DNA of 64,000 bases from CBDBEU01 sp965204565. Its GTDB lineage: Bacteria > Pseudomonadota > Alphaproteobacteria > Rhizobiales > TMED25. Of this stretch, positions 34,390-43,589 are shown piece by piece. The notes beneath the pieces are model-generated. The model did no database searches, was not told where the DNA came from, and worked only from the letters and a program-made list of their open reading frames with translations. Position numbers and translations under genes: made by a program. Every line of letters starts with the position of its first letter. Within the stretch, counting starts at the first letter, position 1. The stretch is taken from positions 744,001 through 808,000 of the forward strand of contig CBDBEU010000003.1 in NCBI GenBank assembly GCA_965204565.1, read 5' to 3'.

Positions 34390-35310
34390 AAGTGTCGCAC
34401 GATGCGACTTTCGCATATTGCCCCGTGACGCGGCCTGATACGCGAAGTCGCCGCACATGGGTCGGCGGGCGACCCGCGGGGCGCTTGAGCACAGGCGCAA
34501 TCCTGCTTTCCGGAACAGCGGTCTTCCCAGACCGGACGGCGTAGGAACAGCCTTCCGCCTCCGGCGTCTTGTAGAGCTCCGGGACGGCAAAAGCGGTATC
34601 GGCCCGGAAGAGCCGCATCAGTTCACGATCCGCATATCGCGCCAACACCGGCTTGAGCACATTTTCCCGGCCATCGGCGCTGTGAACATTGCCGGGGCGC
34701 AATGAACGGTGTTCGAGGTGGCCAAACCGGTTAAGGACGAACAAAGGATGATGGCACATGCAGCCGAAATGCCCGTTCCAGGCGGTGCCTTCCTGCGCGC
34801 CATGGGGCGGGCCGACCGAACCGTCCATGTCCGGTGTGATCCATTCGGGCGTCATCGCGGCGTGAGCCCGATCAATCGATCGACCGGATACGTCCGCCGG
34901 CGCACCGCGATTGTCGGCGGCCGCCGACACCCCGGTCTCGAACCGACCCATCCGGCCGGCAGACGCAGCCTCGGCATCAACGCCACGCCCTCCGACCATC
35001 CGGTCGATCGTCCGAAGCCCGACTGGCGCAAAAGCCCGACCACGGAATGTGGACGGTTCGCGTATCTCCGAGAGGACCGCCGGCAATATCGTTCAATTCC
35101 GGGGTCTCGTTCAACTCCCGGAACAGCAACGGGCCACCGTCGGAACCGATCTTCGAGCCATGGAATTCCAGCCGCCCCCGACTGTCGAAACCGAGCCTGA
35201 TATCACCCGTTTCGCCTGCACCCTGCGGGTGATCCGCCCCCCACAGCCCACACAACATGCTGAAATATAACATATTACCGGCTGTCGGAGGCGCGAAGAC
35301 GTCACGTTAC
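34390..35310 (-). mobile_element. IS1380-family transposase remnant C
   Basis: On the minus strand it begins with the end sequence also seen at 19.0 kb (TAACATATTACCGGCTGTC region). It then gives FHGSKIGSDGGPLLFRELNE, GRFETGVSAAADN, SIDRAHAAMTPEWITPDMDG, AWNGHFGCMCHHPLFVLNRFG, RPGNVHSADG, VLKPVLARYADRELMRLFRADTAF and LKRPAGRPPTHVRR. It is the best-preserved central region of the four IS1380 copies but has frameshifts, an internal deletion and no C-terminus. Confidence 0.8.
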
Positions 35311-35381
35311 TTGAGGAACGCGGGGCAATATTTTGTGAGGCGGACGGGTATCTCTAAACTTCTGACTTTCTTAGAGTAAAG

Positions 35382-35456
35382 TGGTGGGCGCGGCTGGGAT
35401 TGAACCAGCGACCCCTACGATGTCAACGTAGTGCTCTCCCGCTGAGCTACGCGCCC
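35382..35456 (-). tRNA. tRNA-Val (GAC anticodon)
   Basis: On the minus strand the acceptor arm GGGCGCG pairs with CGCGCCC, with discriminator A and an encoded CCA. The D arm contains AGCTCAGCGGGAGAGC, the anticodon loop TTGACAT reads GAC, and the T arm contains GGTTCAATCCC. The 75-nucleotide length and all stems fit. Confidence 0.95.
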
Positions 35457-35560
35457 ACGAAACGCCCGCGCGCGGTATGCGCGGCCAGCAAATTATCTAA
35501 CCTTACCGAAGGCGAGGCGCAAGGGTTAGAATCCAGCCGCCGGAAACCGCAAGGCCGGCT

Positions 35561-35920
35561 TCAGGCCGCCATCATCTTTTCAACCTCGGCCGCAAGTTCA
35601 CGAAGGTGGAAAGGTTTGGACAGCACCTTGGCGTCTTTCGGCGCCTTGCTGTCCGGTGCCAGTGCCACGGCGGCAAAGCCGGTGATGAACATGACCTTGA
35701 GTTCGGGATCGAGATCGGCCGCACACCGGGCAAGCTCAATGCCGTCCATTTCTGGCATGACGATGTCGGTCAGCAGCAGATCGAAGGGCTCCTCGCGCAG
35801 CCGGTCATAAGCAACCGAGCCGTCAGGGCAGGCAACCACCTCATGGCCGACGCGCTGCAGCGCGCGCAGCAAGAAGCTGCGCATGTCATCGTCATCCTCT
35901 GCAATTAGTATCCTGACCAT
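35561..35920 (-). CDS. cpdR: CpdR-type single-domain response regulator
   Basis: A 119-residue receiver domain with no output domain. It has the acidic cluster LIAEDDDDM, the phospho-acceptor Asp (about 52) in LLLTDIVMPEMDGIELAR, the Thr in VMFITGFAAVAL, and the Lys in LSKPFHLRELAAEVEKM. The ITGFAAVAL and DSKAPKDAKVLSKPFHLREL stretches are characteristic of CpdR, the cell-cycle regulator that in its unphosphorylated form helps ClpXP degrade CtrA and other targets. It lies near an N-formylglutamate amidohydrolase gene, matching my recollection of the Sinorhizobium cpdR1 neighbourhood. Confidence 0.9.
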   Translation of the reverse strand: MVRILIAEDDDDMRSFLLRALQRVGHEVVACPDGSVAYDRLREEPFDLLLTDIVMPEMDGIELARCAADLDPELKVMFITGFAAVALAPDSKAPKDAKVLSKPFHLRELAAEVEKMMAA

Positions 35921-36206
35921 CAATCAATCTCATTGCGGCGACCTAGTGTGCGGCCATGAAAAGCCGCAAATACAAAAAAGTCGTGAACTCACCACATTTA
36001 CATCAAAGCATGGGGCGTTGGAAGCCGCCAGTCAGCCGCGCACAGGGCGAGAACGGCGGCGCGGTTTTCACGATCTTGCGCCATTACTGGTCATTCGATC
36101 CGTAATCCGTTCAAAATCAACTGACAGCGATGGACAATACAATCGCGTGCTGGCACAGTCGGCGCCCGGTGCACAGGGTTGCTTTTCTTCGTTCAGGACA
36201 CATGCC

Positions 36207-37097
36207 ATGGCCGCCAGCAGGGCCGTCCATCAAATTGAGCTTCCGTTCGAGATTGTCGCACCGGACCCGATGGCGGCGCCGGTCCTGTTCAACTCACCCC
36301 ATAGCGGCTCGGTCTATCCCGAGACTTTTATCGCGACTTCCAAACTGGACCCTTTGACCTTGCGCCGGTCGGAGGATTGTTACGTCGACGAGCTGTTTGC
36401 GGGCATCGTCAGGCTCGGAGCGATGATGATGTACGCCCATTTCCCGCGCGCCTATATCGACGTCAATCGTGAGCCTTACGAACTCGACCCGGAGATGTTT
36501 TCAGAACCTCTACCACCACTCGCCAATACGCGCTCGCTGAGGGTCGCCGGCGGTCTCGGCACCATCCCGCGCGTCGTCTCCGAAGCCGCTGAAATCTATG
36601 ACGCGCCATTGCCGTTGACCGAAGCTCAGCAGCGCATCGACCAGCTCTATAAACCCTATCATTCGCAACTCAGCGCATTGCTCGGCAACATCCGGCGCGA
36701 ATTTGGCGCCGCTCTTCTGATCGATTGTCATTCGATGCCGTCACTGGCCCGTGACCGGCGTCCGGTGCGTCCGGATTTTGTTTTGGGTGACCGGTTTTCA
36801 ATCTCCTGCGCGCCGGAAATTGTCGATGCGGCAGAGCGCCACCTCAAGTCTCGGGGCTACACAGTGGCCTGCAATCGGCCCTATGCCGGCGGCTATATCA
36901 CCCAGAGATACGGTGTGCCGCGCAATGGCCTCCACGCGTTGCAGATTGAAGTCAATCGCGCGCTCTATCTCAATGAACGGACATTGGAAAAATCAGCAAG
37001 TTTTGATGAGCTTGCGGTCAATCTGACAGAATTCGGCGCGGCGATGATCGAGGCTGCCAACACGTCCTTTTCCGCCACCAGATGCGCTGCGGAATAG
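36207..37097 (+). CDS. N-formylglutamate amidohydrolase family protein
   Basis: The 296-residue protein matches the HutG/N-formylglutamate deformylase family: VLFNSPHSGSVYPETF, RRSEDCYVDELFAG, ARFPRAYIDVNREPYELDP-like sequence (as AHFPRAYIDVNREPYELD), LLIDCHSMPS, PDFVLGDRFS and GGYITQRYGVPRNGLHALQI. The family hydrolyses N-formylglutamate to formate and glutamate in histidine degradation, but this subfamily often stands outside hut operons. The ATG at 36207 is chosen because conserved sequence follows closely. About 285 non-coding bases separate it from cpdR. Confidence 0.85.
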   Translation: MAASRAVHQIELPFEIVAPDPMAAPVLFNSPHSGSVYPETFIATSKLDPLTLRRSEDCYVDELFAGIVRLGAMMMYAHFPRAYIDVNREPYELDPEMFSEPLPPLANTRSLRVAGGLGTIPRVVSEAAEIYDAPLPLTEAQQRIDQLYKPYHSQLSALLGNIRREFGAALLIDCHSMPSLARDRRPVRPDFVLGDRFSISCAPEIVDAAERHLKSRGYTVACNRPYAGGYITQRYGVPRNGLHALQIEVNRALYLNERTLEKSASFDELAVNLTEFGAAMIEAANTSFSATRCAAE

Positions 37098-37102
37098 CAG
37101 CC

Positions 37103-37136
37103 AAAAAAAAGGGGCCGCCCAACGCGAACGGCCCAA
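37103..37136 (-). terminator. Rho-independent terminator of the MmgR-type RNA
   Basis: GGGCCG and CGGCCC arms enclose an 11-base loop and are followed on the minus strand by eight T. Flanking genes run on the plus strand, so it serves only the sRNA. Confidence 0.8.
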
Positions 37137-37185
37137 GTCTGGGGAGGAAATGCCCATCAGGACAGCGGCTTGGCGCAAGCGCCAT
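37103..37185 (-). ncRNA. mmgR: Small regulatory RNA of the suhB / MmgR (alpha-r8) family
   Basis: The minus strand contains the single-stranded TTTCCTCCCC core followed by AGACTTGGGCCG. It ends in a hairpin (arms GGGCCG and CGGCCC) with eight T at 37103-37110, a textbook terminator. A CATATTATT -10-like element lies near 37200. In Sinorhizobium the MmgR sRNA lies between the same two gene types (N-formylglutamate amidohydrolase and an inositol-monophosphatase-like gene) and limits storage-polymer granules. The 5' end is estimated. Confidence 0.75.
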
Positions 37186-37287
37186 ACCGCACTGCAATAA
37201 TATGCGGTGCGGTGCACGAAATTCAATGCGTAACACCCATAAAATCGACATGTTGCCCCAACGCGCATCAATCTGCGGTTTTTTTGA

Positions 37288-38139
37288 GTGCCGTTTCGCA
37301 CCCTGGCCCACGGCCGGCATCTTGGCCAGCACACCTTGTTGACACCCACCCAAACCGCTGCATTGCTCGAATGTGCCTGCAGGGCTGCCGATGCGGCAGC
37401 TAAGATTACGCTCGCGCATTTTCGCAAGGCCGGCGCTATCGATAACAAGGCGAACGCCGTGGGCGGTTTCGACCCGGTGACCAAAGCCGACCGTGATGCT
37501 GAGGCGGCAATCCGTTCAATCATTGAACAGGCCTGTCCCGACCACACTATTCGCGGCGAGGAACAGGCCGAACGCACTGGAAGCAGTGATTTTGCCTGGC
37601 ATATCGACCCGATTGACGGCACTTGCTCATTCATTGTCGGCGTGCCGCTATGGGGAACGCTGATCGGGCTTGAATATCGAGAAAAACCGATCCTCGGTGT
37701 GCTCGCCCAGCCCCATATTGGCGAGCGTTTTGTCGGCTCGCCTGATGGTGCAACGCTGATTGGCCGCGCCGGCCGGATCAAGCTTGCGGTCAGTCAGTGC
37801 ACCAGCCTTGAAAAGGCCAGACTGGGTACCACGTCGCCGCTTCTTTTTGCGCCTGGCGAGGAGCGCCAAGCCTATCAGCGGGTTGAATCTGCCACGCGTC
37901 TTGCGCGTTATGGCGGTGATTGTTATTTCTACGCCATGCTGGCGGCAGGTCATCTTGATCTTGTGGTCGAGGCGGGGCTCAACCCATACGACATTGTCGC
38001 GCTGATCCCGATCATCGAGGCGGCGGGCGGCACAATTACCTGCTGGGACGGCTCCAGCGCCCATCGCGGCGGGAGTGTTGTTGCCGCCGCAACCCCGCAG
38101 CTTCACGCCGAGGTGCTGGCGGCGCTGTCGGGCGGCTAG
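37288..38139 (+). CDS. Inositol monophosphatase / histidinol-phosphatase (HisN-type) family protein
   Basis: This Mg-dependent phosphatase has the Li-sensitive family motifs: VTKADRDAEAAIRSII, the metal-binding IRGEEQAE, and WHIDPIDGTCSFIVGVPLWG (DPIDGT). The distal motif, usually WDxAA, reads NPYDIVALIPIIEAAGG. It may act as histidinol-phosphatase or on inositol phosphate. The start is uncertain: ATG at 37288 gives 283 residues, but conserved sequence begins near TPTQTAALLECA, so a TTG near 37339 is possible. It ends three bases from the convergent hydrolase gene. Confidence 0.85.
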   Translation: MPFRTLAHGRHLGQHTLLTPTQTAALLECACRAADAAAKITLAHFRKAGAIDNKANAVGGFDPVTKADRDAEAAIRSIIEQACPDHTIRGEEQAERTGSSDFAWHIDPIDGTCSFIVGVPLWGTLIGLEYREKPILGVLAQPHIGERFVGSPDGATLIGRAGRIKLAVSQCTSLEKARLGTTSPLLFAPGEERQAYQRVESATRLARYGGDCYFYAMLAAGHLDLVVEAGLNPYDIVALIPIIEAAGGTITCWDGSSAHRGGSVVAAATPQLHAEVLAALSGG

Positions 38140-38141
38140 AT

Positions 38142-39197
38142 TTAACCGGTGCCCGGGATGAAGGCATCGAACGCGGCCCAGAACTGCTCGCGCAGCCAGT
38201 CGCGTTCCTGCAGGATTTCGTGCCGGGCACCGTCGACGATGACAAAACCGCCGCCGCGCAAGCCATACCCGATATCCTCGATCTCCGCGCTTGAGACCAC
38301 GGTATCGCAGCCTGCGCCGACCAGCAGCATCGGCACCTTTATCTGCGGTGTGAACTCCGGCTCCAGCACCACTTCCATGGCGCGTGCCGCAGCGTGGAAC
38401 CAGCCAATCGTGGGTGCGCCCAGCGCGAGTTCCGGCACCAGGCGGGTGACCTCAAGATTGCGTTTGAAACGATGCGGGTCCGAGGTCAATGGATTGTTTT
38501 CGAATGTCAATGTCTTGCGCCATTCTCTTGCCCCGCCTGGCACAAGGGCCGCAGCAAAGCCGGCATAGCAGAAAACTTCCGCAATCCACCGCAACGCCGG
38601 CAGCGACAGCCGAATATCGGCAAAATCCAGCATCGGCGAGAGGAAAATCGCGCGATCGAACCAATGGGTGCGCCGCGCCAGCATCTGCATCAGGATGTTG
38701 GCGCCCATCGAATGGGCCAGCACGTAATAGGGTCCGCGACAATCGGGGAGCACGATGTCGCGCATGAAATAATAGATATCGGCCAGATACTGGTCGAAAG
38801 TGGTGATATGACCCTTGAGCGGATTGCCCAGCATGCGCGCTGATCCGCCCTGACCGCGCCAGTCCATTATCGCTACATCAAAGCCACGGGCGCGCAATTC
38901 GCGCACCGTTTCGAAATACTTCTCGATGAACTCGGCACGACCGGTGAACAAGCAGATGGTTCCACGATGCGGACGTGCCGTCGCCTCCCAGCGGGCGTAG
39001 CGCAGACGGGTCAGGTCCTGACCGTCAAAATGGCCTGAAGCAGCACCGACCGGCACCGGATTGTCGCGGGTGCCATATATCGCGCCGACCGTATCCACGC
39101 GCGATGCGAGCTCTTCAGCCGCCTCAAGCGCAGGCGCGGATGAAGTCTCATCCTGCTCGCGCGGCGGACCGGAAATGGTTGTTGCTTCGATGGTCAT
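38142..39197 (-). CDS. Alpha/beta hydrolase (lysophospholipase / monoacylglycerol lipase type)
   Basis: A protein of about 351 residues with a serine-aminopeptidase/MGL fold: GTICLFTGRAEFIEKYFETV with an oxyanion-hole region, FDVAIMDWRGQGGSAR, and the nucleophile elbow VLAHSMGANILM. A cap follows, then LLVGAGCDTVVS with the acid and DGARHEILQE with the catalytic His. The conserved WRGQGGS and FTGRAEFIEKY sequences fit the PldB group. Probably a cytoplasmic esterase acting on lysophospholipids or monoacylglycerols. The start may be 39209 or 39197. Confidence 0.85.
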   Translation of the reverse strand: MTIEATTISGPPREQDETSSAPALEAAEELASRVDTVGAIYGTRDNPVPVGAASGHFDGQDLTRLRYARWEATARPHRGTICLFTGRAEFIEKYFETVRELRARGFDVAIMDWRGQGGSARMLGNPLKGHITTFDQYLADIYYFMRDIVLPDCRGPYYVLAHSMGANILMQMLARRTHWFDRAIFLSPMLDFADIRLSLPALRWIAEVFCYAGFAAALVPGGAREWRKTLTFENNPLTSDPHRFKRNLEVTRLVPELALGAPTIGWFHAAARAMEVVLEPEFTPQIKVPMLLVGAGCDTVVSSAEIEDIGYGLRGGGFVIVDGARHEILQERDWLREQFWAAFDAFIPGTG

Positions 39198-39321
39198 CGC
39201 TTTTGGCACAATTTGCGAAACCGGGCTTCACCGATATCGCCGTCTTGCCCGCAAGTCGAGCGCTGATGAGAGAGCGAACAGATGGCCGCCCGGTTATCGC
39301 AAATGCATGCTGTGTTTTTAT

Positions 39322-39420
39322 CCCGCATTTCCCATGTGGCTCCGTTAATTGATGTGATTGATCGTTGGCTCTGTGATGAGAACCAATTTCTTGAGCGCAT
39401 TTTGGGGCGCGGCATATGGC
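39322..39420 (+). repeat. Dispersed ~99-bp repeat unit, copy 5 (IS1380 end)
   Basis: Full unit from CCCGCATTTCCCATGTGG to GGCATATGGCGAACC, running straight into IS1380 remnant D as at 17.2 kb. Confidence 0.75.
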
Positions 39421-40490
39421 GAACCCGGCGGGCGAACCGGTTGACGGGCCTCTTCGGCTCGGTTTCGACCGCCGCCTGAAGCTCGCGTTCCACGGTTGCG
39501 GAATCACCACCGACGCCGGATGGCCGGCCTGCCGCGAGCCTGATGACGCGCTCGGCTTGACGGACATGGCCGGCCATGAGCCTGTCGACCCGCGCACCGG
39601 CAAGAACGGTCGGCACGCGATGACGGGGTTGTTTCGCCGATCCGTCTTTGGCCGCCTGGGTGGCCATGAGGACGTAAGCGACGCTGACCGCCCGGGACGA
39701 GATCCCGCGATGCGATGGATTGTCGGCGGGCGCGCCGTAGCCGGGCAGGCCGCGTGCCCGGCCGGATGGGGCGATTGGAGACAGAGTTCCTTGCCGGTGA
39801 CGAGAACCTCCCCGCACCGGCCGATCTGTCGGGGCAATGGATTGACCGGGTGCACGCGCGGCATCCGCCCAGGGCCATCGTGCTCGACACGGATTCCATG
39901 GCGATCAGGAAGGTGCCGCCTGGAATGGGCCCTTCGCCTGTACCTGCTGCCATCCGCTGTTTGTGTTCAACCGGTTCGGCGATCCGGAACGCAGCCCAGG
40001 GCGACCAGTATACGATCGGTCTCAAAGCCGACGCGATCCTTCAGCAAAGCATCGCCTGCCTTCCGACCCGACCCATCGGCCGCCCACCCGATCACATGAT
40101 CCGCACCCATGCCGGCTTCAGCCATCAGGCAGGGTCATGGGACAAGAAGCGTCGGGTCGTCGCCAGGGTCGAACGGCATCCGGGCGAATTTGTCTCGCGC
40201 GTCGGCTTCATCGTCACCAGGCTGAGCCGCCCTGCCAGGCACGTGGTCGCCTTCTGCGACCGGCGCGGCACGGCCGGGCAGCACATCAAGGAAGGCAGGA
40301 ACGCGATTGTGCGGACCCGGCTGTCATGCCGGAGGTTCCGGAACAATGCCGTGCGGCTCCGGCTTCATGCGCTCGCCTGCAATCCCGGTAACTTCATGCG
40401 GACGCCGGGTCTGCCGGAGGCGGTCAGGCGATGGTCACCGACCAGCGTGACGCGTCTGGTTGTCATGCAGTCCGGCAAGAACCACGGGCG
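39416..40490 (+). mobile_element. IS1380-family transposase remnant D
   Basis: The first 160 residues are in one frame and nearly identical to remnant A (LRLGFDRRLKLAFHGCGI, GLFRRSVFGRLGGHEDVSDA, WIDRVHARHPPRAIVLDTDS). After a deletion the C-terminal part is in another frame: IGRPPDHMIRTHAGFSHQAG, SWDKKRRVVARVERHPGEF, RPARHVVAFCDRRGTAGQHI, TRLSCRRFRNNAVRLRLHAL. Frameshifts and the deletion inactivate it. Confidence 0.8.
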
Positions 40491-40537
40491 AGGTGTGTCC
40501 CGATGACGACGAAATCGTCAATCCCGGCGCGATATAC

Positions 40538-40658
40538 GCCGGTGTCACCGTTCTCGATGTCCCTCGATCCCCACGACGATGGTCCGGGGTTGCAGATGTC
40601 CGCCCGTGGAGGCAATATCAGCTCGACGATGGCCGTCATCCCGTGAATGTCGGTAAAG
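40538..40658. repeat. Segment shared with 18264-18382
   Basis: Second copy of the ~120-base segment that also abuts IS1380 remnants at 18.3 kb. Confidence 0.6.
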
Positions 40659-40766
40659 GGTGCATATGCACTTTCGCGTCGAGAACAGGGATCCCGGTAC
40701 TGCTAACCGGAGCGCCACGTAAGGTGTTGATGGAAAATTAAAATAATCGACACTGACAACCCGCTC

Positions 40767-40786
40767 GATTGATCGGGAGATTGATC
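40767..40786. promoter_or_regulatory. Direct repeat GATTGATC before the binding-protein gene
   Basis: GATTGATC occurs at 40767-40774 and 40779-40786, 12 bases apart, followed by AATAGGTCAATTG. It lies about 50 bases before the start of the solute-binding protein gene and could be an activator or repressor site. Function is a guess. Confidence 0.3.
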
Positions 40787-40834
40787 AATAGGTCAATTGT
40801 GCAGCTGAATTGTTCACACCTAGGGAGGAACAAC

Positions 40835-41902
40835 ATGGAATTGTGCTCAATCTTACTCAGAAGTACCGTACTCGGCACCGTTGCCGGCGCATTTGCGCTG
40901 GGTTCGGCGTCAGTCGGCAAGGCAGGCCCGATCAACGTGCTGTCGGCCAATGAAAGCACATGCGGCATTTACGCCATGCATGTCCCGGCAGAGCTTGGTG
41001 TTTTTGAAGACGCGGGCACGGATGTAACCCAGTTGGCGTCAGAGACCACGGTTCCTTACGTCGCATTCCTGTCGACCGGCGATGCCGAGCTTTCCATGCT
41101 CGATACCGCGCAGGTCTTCCAGATGGCCAATGCCGATCAGCCTGGCGCGATCGTGTATGAAGCCATGCAGTTCGCACCTGAAGGCATCTTCGTGATGGCC
41201 GACAGCGATGTTAAGGGACTGCGTGACCTCAAGGGCAAGGTTGTTGGCCTGGCCTCCGACCGCGACCAGATCACCACCATCGTGGCGCTTGATTCGGTTG
41301 GCATGAGCATTGACGAAGTCTCCACCGTGGTGGTCGGCGACTCCGGTCCGGTGATGGCCAATTCGCTCACATCCGGCCAGATCGCAGCCTTCGCCGGTGG
41401 CGGTTCTGACCGTGCCGGCATCGAATCGGCCGGTGTGCGCACGCGCAACATCACACCGACCGCAGTGTCGCAGAATGTCGGCAACTCCTGGGCTGCCTGG
41501 AAGCCTCGCTTTGAGGAAATCCGTGGTGACACGACAGTGTTCCTGAAGGGCTATGCCATGGGCAGCCTTGCAGGCGTGCTGGACGAGAAGACTGTCGGCG
41601 CGATCTGCCGCAAGGTGATCCCGGAAGAGTGGGAAGTCGAAGAGCAGGGCTGGGCGCTGATTGACAACTCGATCAACAGCCTGACCATGAAGCGGACCAA
41701 GGACTATGGCGAGCCGCAACCTGACGTTTGGAACAAGTGGGGCACGACCTTCGTCAAGCTCGGCGAAATCGAAGCTGAAATCCCGGCTTCGACGTTCCTC
41801 GACTACTCCTTCATCGCCGGCGCCAATGCGTGGACGACGTCGGACCTGAAGGCGCGTCTTGCTGCATGGCGTGAAGCCAACGCGGATATTCTGTTCGAGT
41901 AA
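40835..41902 (+). CDS. NitT/TauT-type ABC transporter substrate-binding protein (SsuA/THI5-like)
   Basis: A 355-residue periplasmic protein. A signal peptide (residues 1-31, ending ALGSASVGKAGP) precedes an NMT1/THI5-like fold: YAMHVPAELGVFEDAGTDV, VPYVAFLSTGDAELSMLD, FVMADSDVKGLRDLKGKVVGL, and a C-terminal lobe ending DLKARLAAWREANADILFE. Family members bind taurine, nitrate, pyrimidine precursors or aromatic acids. AGGGAGG seven bases before the ATG fixes the start. No permease or ATPase gene is adjacent, so it is an orphan, bordered by an IS remnant upstream and a strong terminator downstream. Confidence 0.85.
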   Translation: MELCSILLRSTVLGTVAGAFALGSASVGKAGPINVLSANESTCGIYAMHVPAELGVFEDAGTDVTQLASETTVPYVAFLSTGDAELSMLDTAQVFQMANADQPGAIVYEAMQFAPEGIFVMADSDVKGLRDLKGKVVGLASDRDQITTIVALDSVGMSIDEVSTVVVGDSGPVMANSLTSGQIAAFAGGGSDRAGIESAGVRTRNITPTAVSQNVGNSWAAWKPRFEEIRGDTTVFLKGYAMGSLAGVLDEKTVGAICRKVIPEEWEVEEQGWALIDNSINSLTMKRTKDYGEPQPDVWNKWGTTFVKLGEIEAEIPASTFLDYSFIAGANAWTTSDLKARLAAWREANADILFE

Positions 41903-41940
41903 TCGCTTTTCAACAACGCGTTCGGATTTTCCGAATACAG

Positions 41941-41971
41941 CCCGGGCGAGGTTCACTCGCCCGGGTTTTTT
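41941..41971 (+). terminator. Rho-independent terminator after the binding-protein gene
   Basis: Perfect ten-base arms CCCGGGCGAG and CTCGCCCGGG with a GTTCA loop and six T. Confidence 0.92.
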
Positions 41972-42011
41972 CATGCGCGCGGGCAAACACCGCCGCGATG
42001 TGCGGCGGGCG

Positions 42012-42640
42012 CTATTTGACCGCGTAGGGGTTGAGTGGTGAGCCGGTGGCGCCGGTGATCACCAGGGGCGGCGCGCAGAACATGAACCCATAGACCTTGT
42101 CTTCGTCGCCATCGGCGGCCAGGTCCTTGAGATCGAAGTCTCGCCCATGGTCCAGTCCCATTGCCGGGATCACCACCCAGTGCCAAGGCTGGAACGCCTC
42201 ATCGGTCTCGTTGGGAATGACCTCAACACTCCAGGTATCGGTGCAGATGGCGGCGATTTCCTTCTCATGGCTCCAATAGCAATTCTCGAATTTGACGCCG
42301 GGCGCCGGCCCACCTGAATAAGTGCCCCAATCGCCGGCGGCCCGCACGCGCTCCATCTGGCCGGTGCGCACCAGTACAAAATCTCCGCACCCGATCTCAA
42401 CCCCTTGCGCAGCGGCGACCTCCTCCAGTTCATCATTGGATATGCCGTAATAACCGTCAAGCCAGTCGAGGCCCTTATGGCGCGGCACATTGAGCAGCAC
42501 GCCGCGTCCGATCATGCGGTCGCACGAGGCGGTAATGTCGTTCTTCTGCAGCCCCCGTGAATCGGCGGGCCGGGCCGAATGGCCGTTGTACATCTTGTCA
42601 TCAAGGAACACGTGGCCCAGCGCATCGAAATGGGTGGCGC
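42012..42640 (-). pseudogene. Cyclase family protein (kynurenine-formamidase-like), C-terminal part
   Basis: From about 42640 down the minus strand the sequence follows the metal-dependent cyclase/formamidase family: ATHFDALGHVFLDDKMYNG (metal motif HxDAxxH as HFDALGH), RGVLLNVPRHKGLDWLD, GCGDFVLVRTGQMERV, CTDTWSVEVIPNE and HWVVIPAMGLDHG. The N-terminal hundred or so residues are absent here; the upstream frame is unrelated. A matching N-terminal piece lies at 43590-43748, beyond an IS30 remnant. The gene has been split and rearranged. Confidence 0.8.
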
Positions 42641-42860
42641 CGCTCGAGGCCGCCCTCAAGGAGATTATCGCCAGCGATCTGGTGATGCTCGGCCCGGACC
42701 CCGGCGCCATCGTCGAGATGATCCGCAGGCGCGACAATTGCGATGTGACCGTCGGCATAGCGGGTGCCGAGCCATTCGTCTTGATTGCCAGACAGCGCAT
42801 CGGTACCGGTGTACCGGTCGCCTGCATGTGTGGATCGGGTTCCAGCGGCCGATATTGCCT
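42640..42860 (+). other. Unidentified coding-like fragment
   Basis: The plus strand has a protein-like stretch (EAALKEIIASDLVMLGPDPG, AIVEMIRRRDNCDVTVGIAG, PFVLIARQRIGTGVPVACMC) joined to the cyclase fragment on one side and IS30 on the other. It has no start or stop of its own. I do not recognise the family. Confidence 0.35.
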
Positions 42861-42866
42861 GCCGAT

Positions 42867-43505
42867 TCAACGGATCGCCGCCACACACTCAGTGAACTTC
42901 TCATCAGGTGCGTGGTGGTTCAACGTCTTTCTCCGTCGCTCATTGAGTTCCCGCGCCACGGCATCGGGTTTGGTCCGGCTGTGCATAGACAGGCCGGTGC
43001 CTTTGGGGAAGTACTGTCGCAGCAGCCGGTTGGTGTTCTCGTTGGTGCCGCGCTGCCGGGGGCTGTGGGGATCGCAGAAGCAGACCTCGAGATCGGTCGC
43101 AAGCGTGAGACGCTTGTGGTCGGCAAGTTCCTTGCCCCGGTCCCGGGCAGCCTGATCCGACCGCGCAGCGCGATACCCCGCACGGCCGCCATTGCGCTCC
43201 ACCGCGCGGCTGATCGTCCACGGCGCTCGGCGTAGCTGACGCGTGATCGCACGAAAGGACAGTTGCGCCCCAAGTCCTCGGGAGATCTCCTCTCGATCAC
43301 AATGCGTCAATGCTGGACGCGACCTTGTGTGCGCCAGCGGCCGGATACCACCCGTCCGGGACAGCAAGGGAAAGATCGACGATGAGTTGCGATCGAACCC
43401 GCGGCCAATCGAACGCATCGACTCCCCAGGCTGCCGGCGATCCCAAATCTCTGCCTTCCGGCTATCGGTAAAATAGATACGCTGACGGCAGCCCATCGTG
43501 AACAC
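42867..43505 (-). mobile_element. IS30-family transposase, internally deleted
   Basis: The minus-strand frame encodes 210 or so residues. The N-terminal HTH part of an IS30 transposase (YFTDSRKAEIWDRRQPGESM, SLLSRTGGIRPL-like sequence, EEISRGLGAQLSFRAITRQL, TISRAVERNGGRAGYRA) is joined in frame to the C-terminal part (DLEVCFCDPHSPRQRGTNEN, TNRLLRQYFPKGTGLSMHSR). The middle of the DDE domain, about 150 residues, is missing. The C-terminal acidic-residue region (RGTNEN) remains but the copy cannot be active alone. Confidence 0.85.
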
Positions 43506-43589
43506 TCCATCTTTCCATCAAAGACTGAAGTGTTGAGGCAAACATTTCAATCCATCGTCAAAAGCGAACCGTTCTGATCGAGCGGCCCG

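Noticed and set aside
42640..42888. N-terminal extension of the cyclase on the minus strand
   Set aside because: The upstream 62 residues do not resemble the family; the true N-terminal piece is found at 43.6-43.75 kb.
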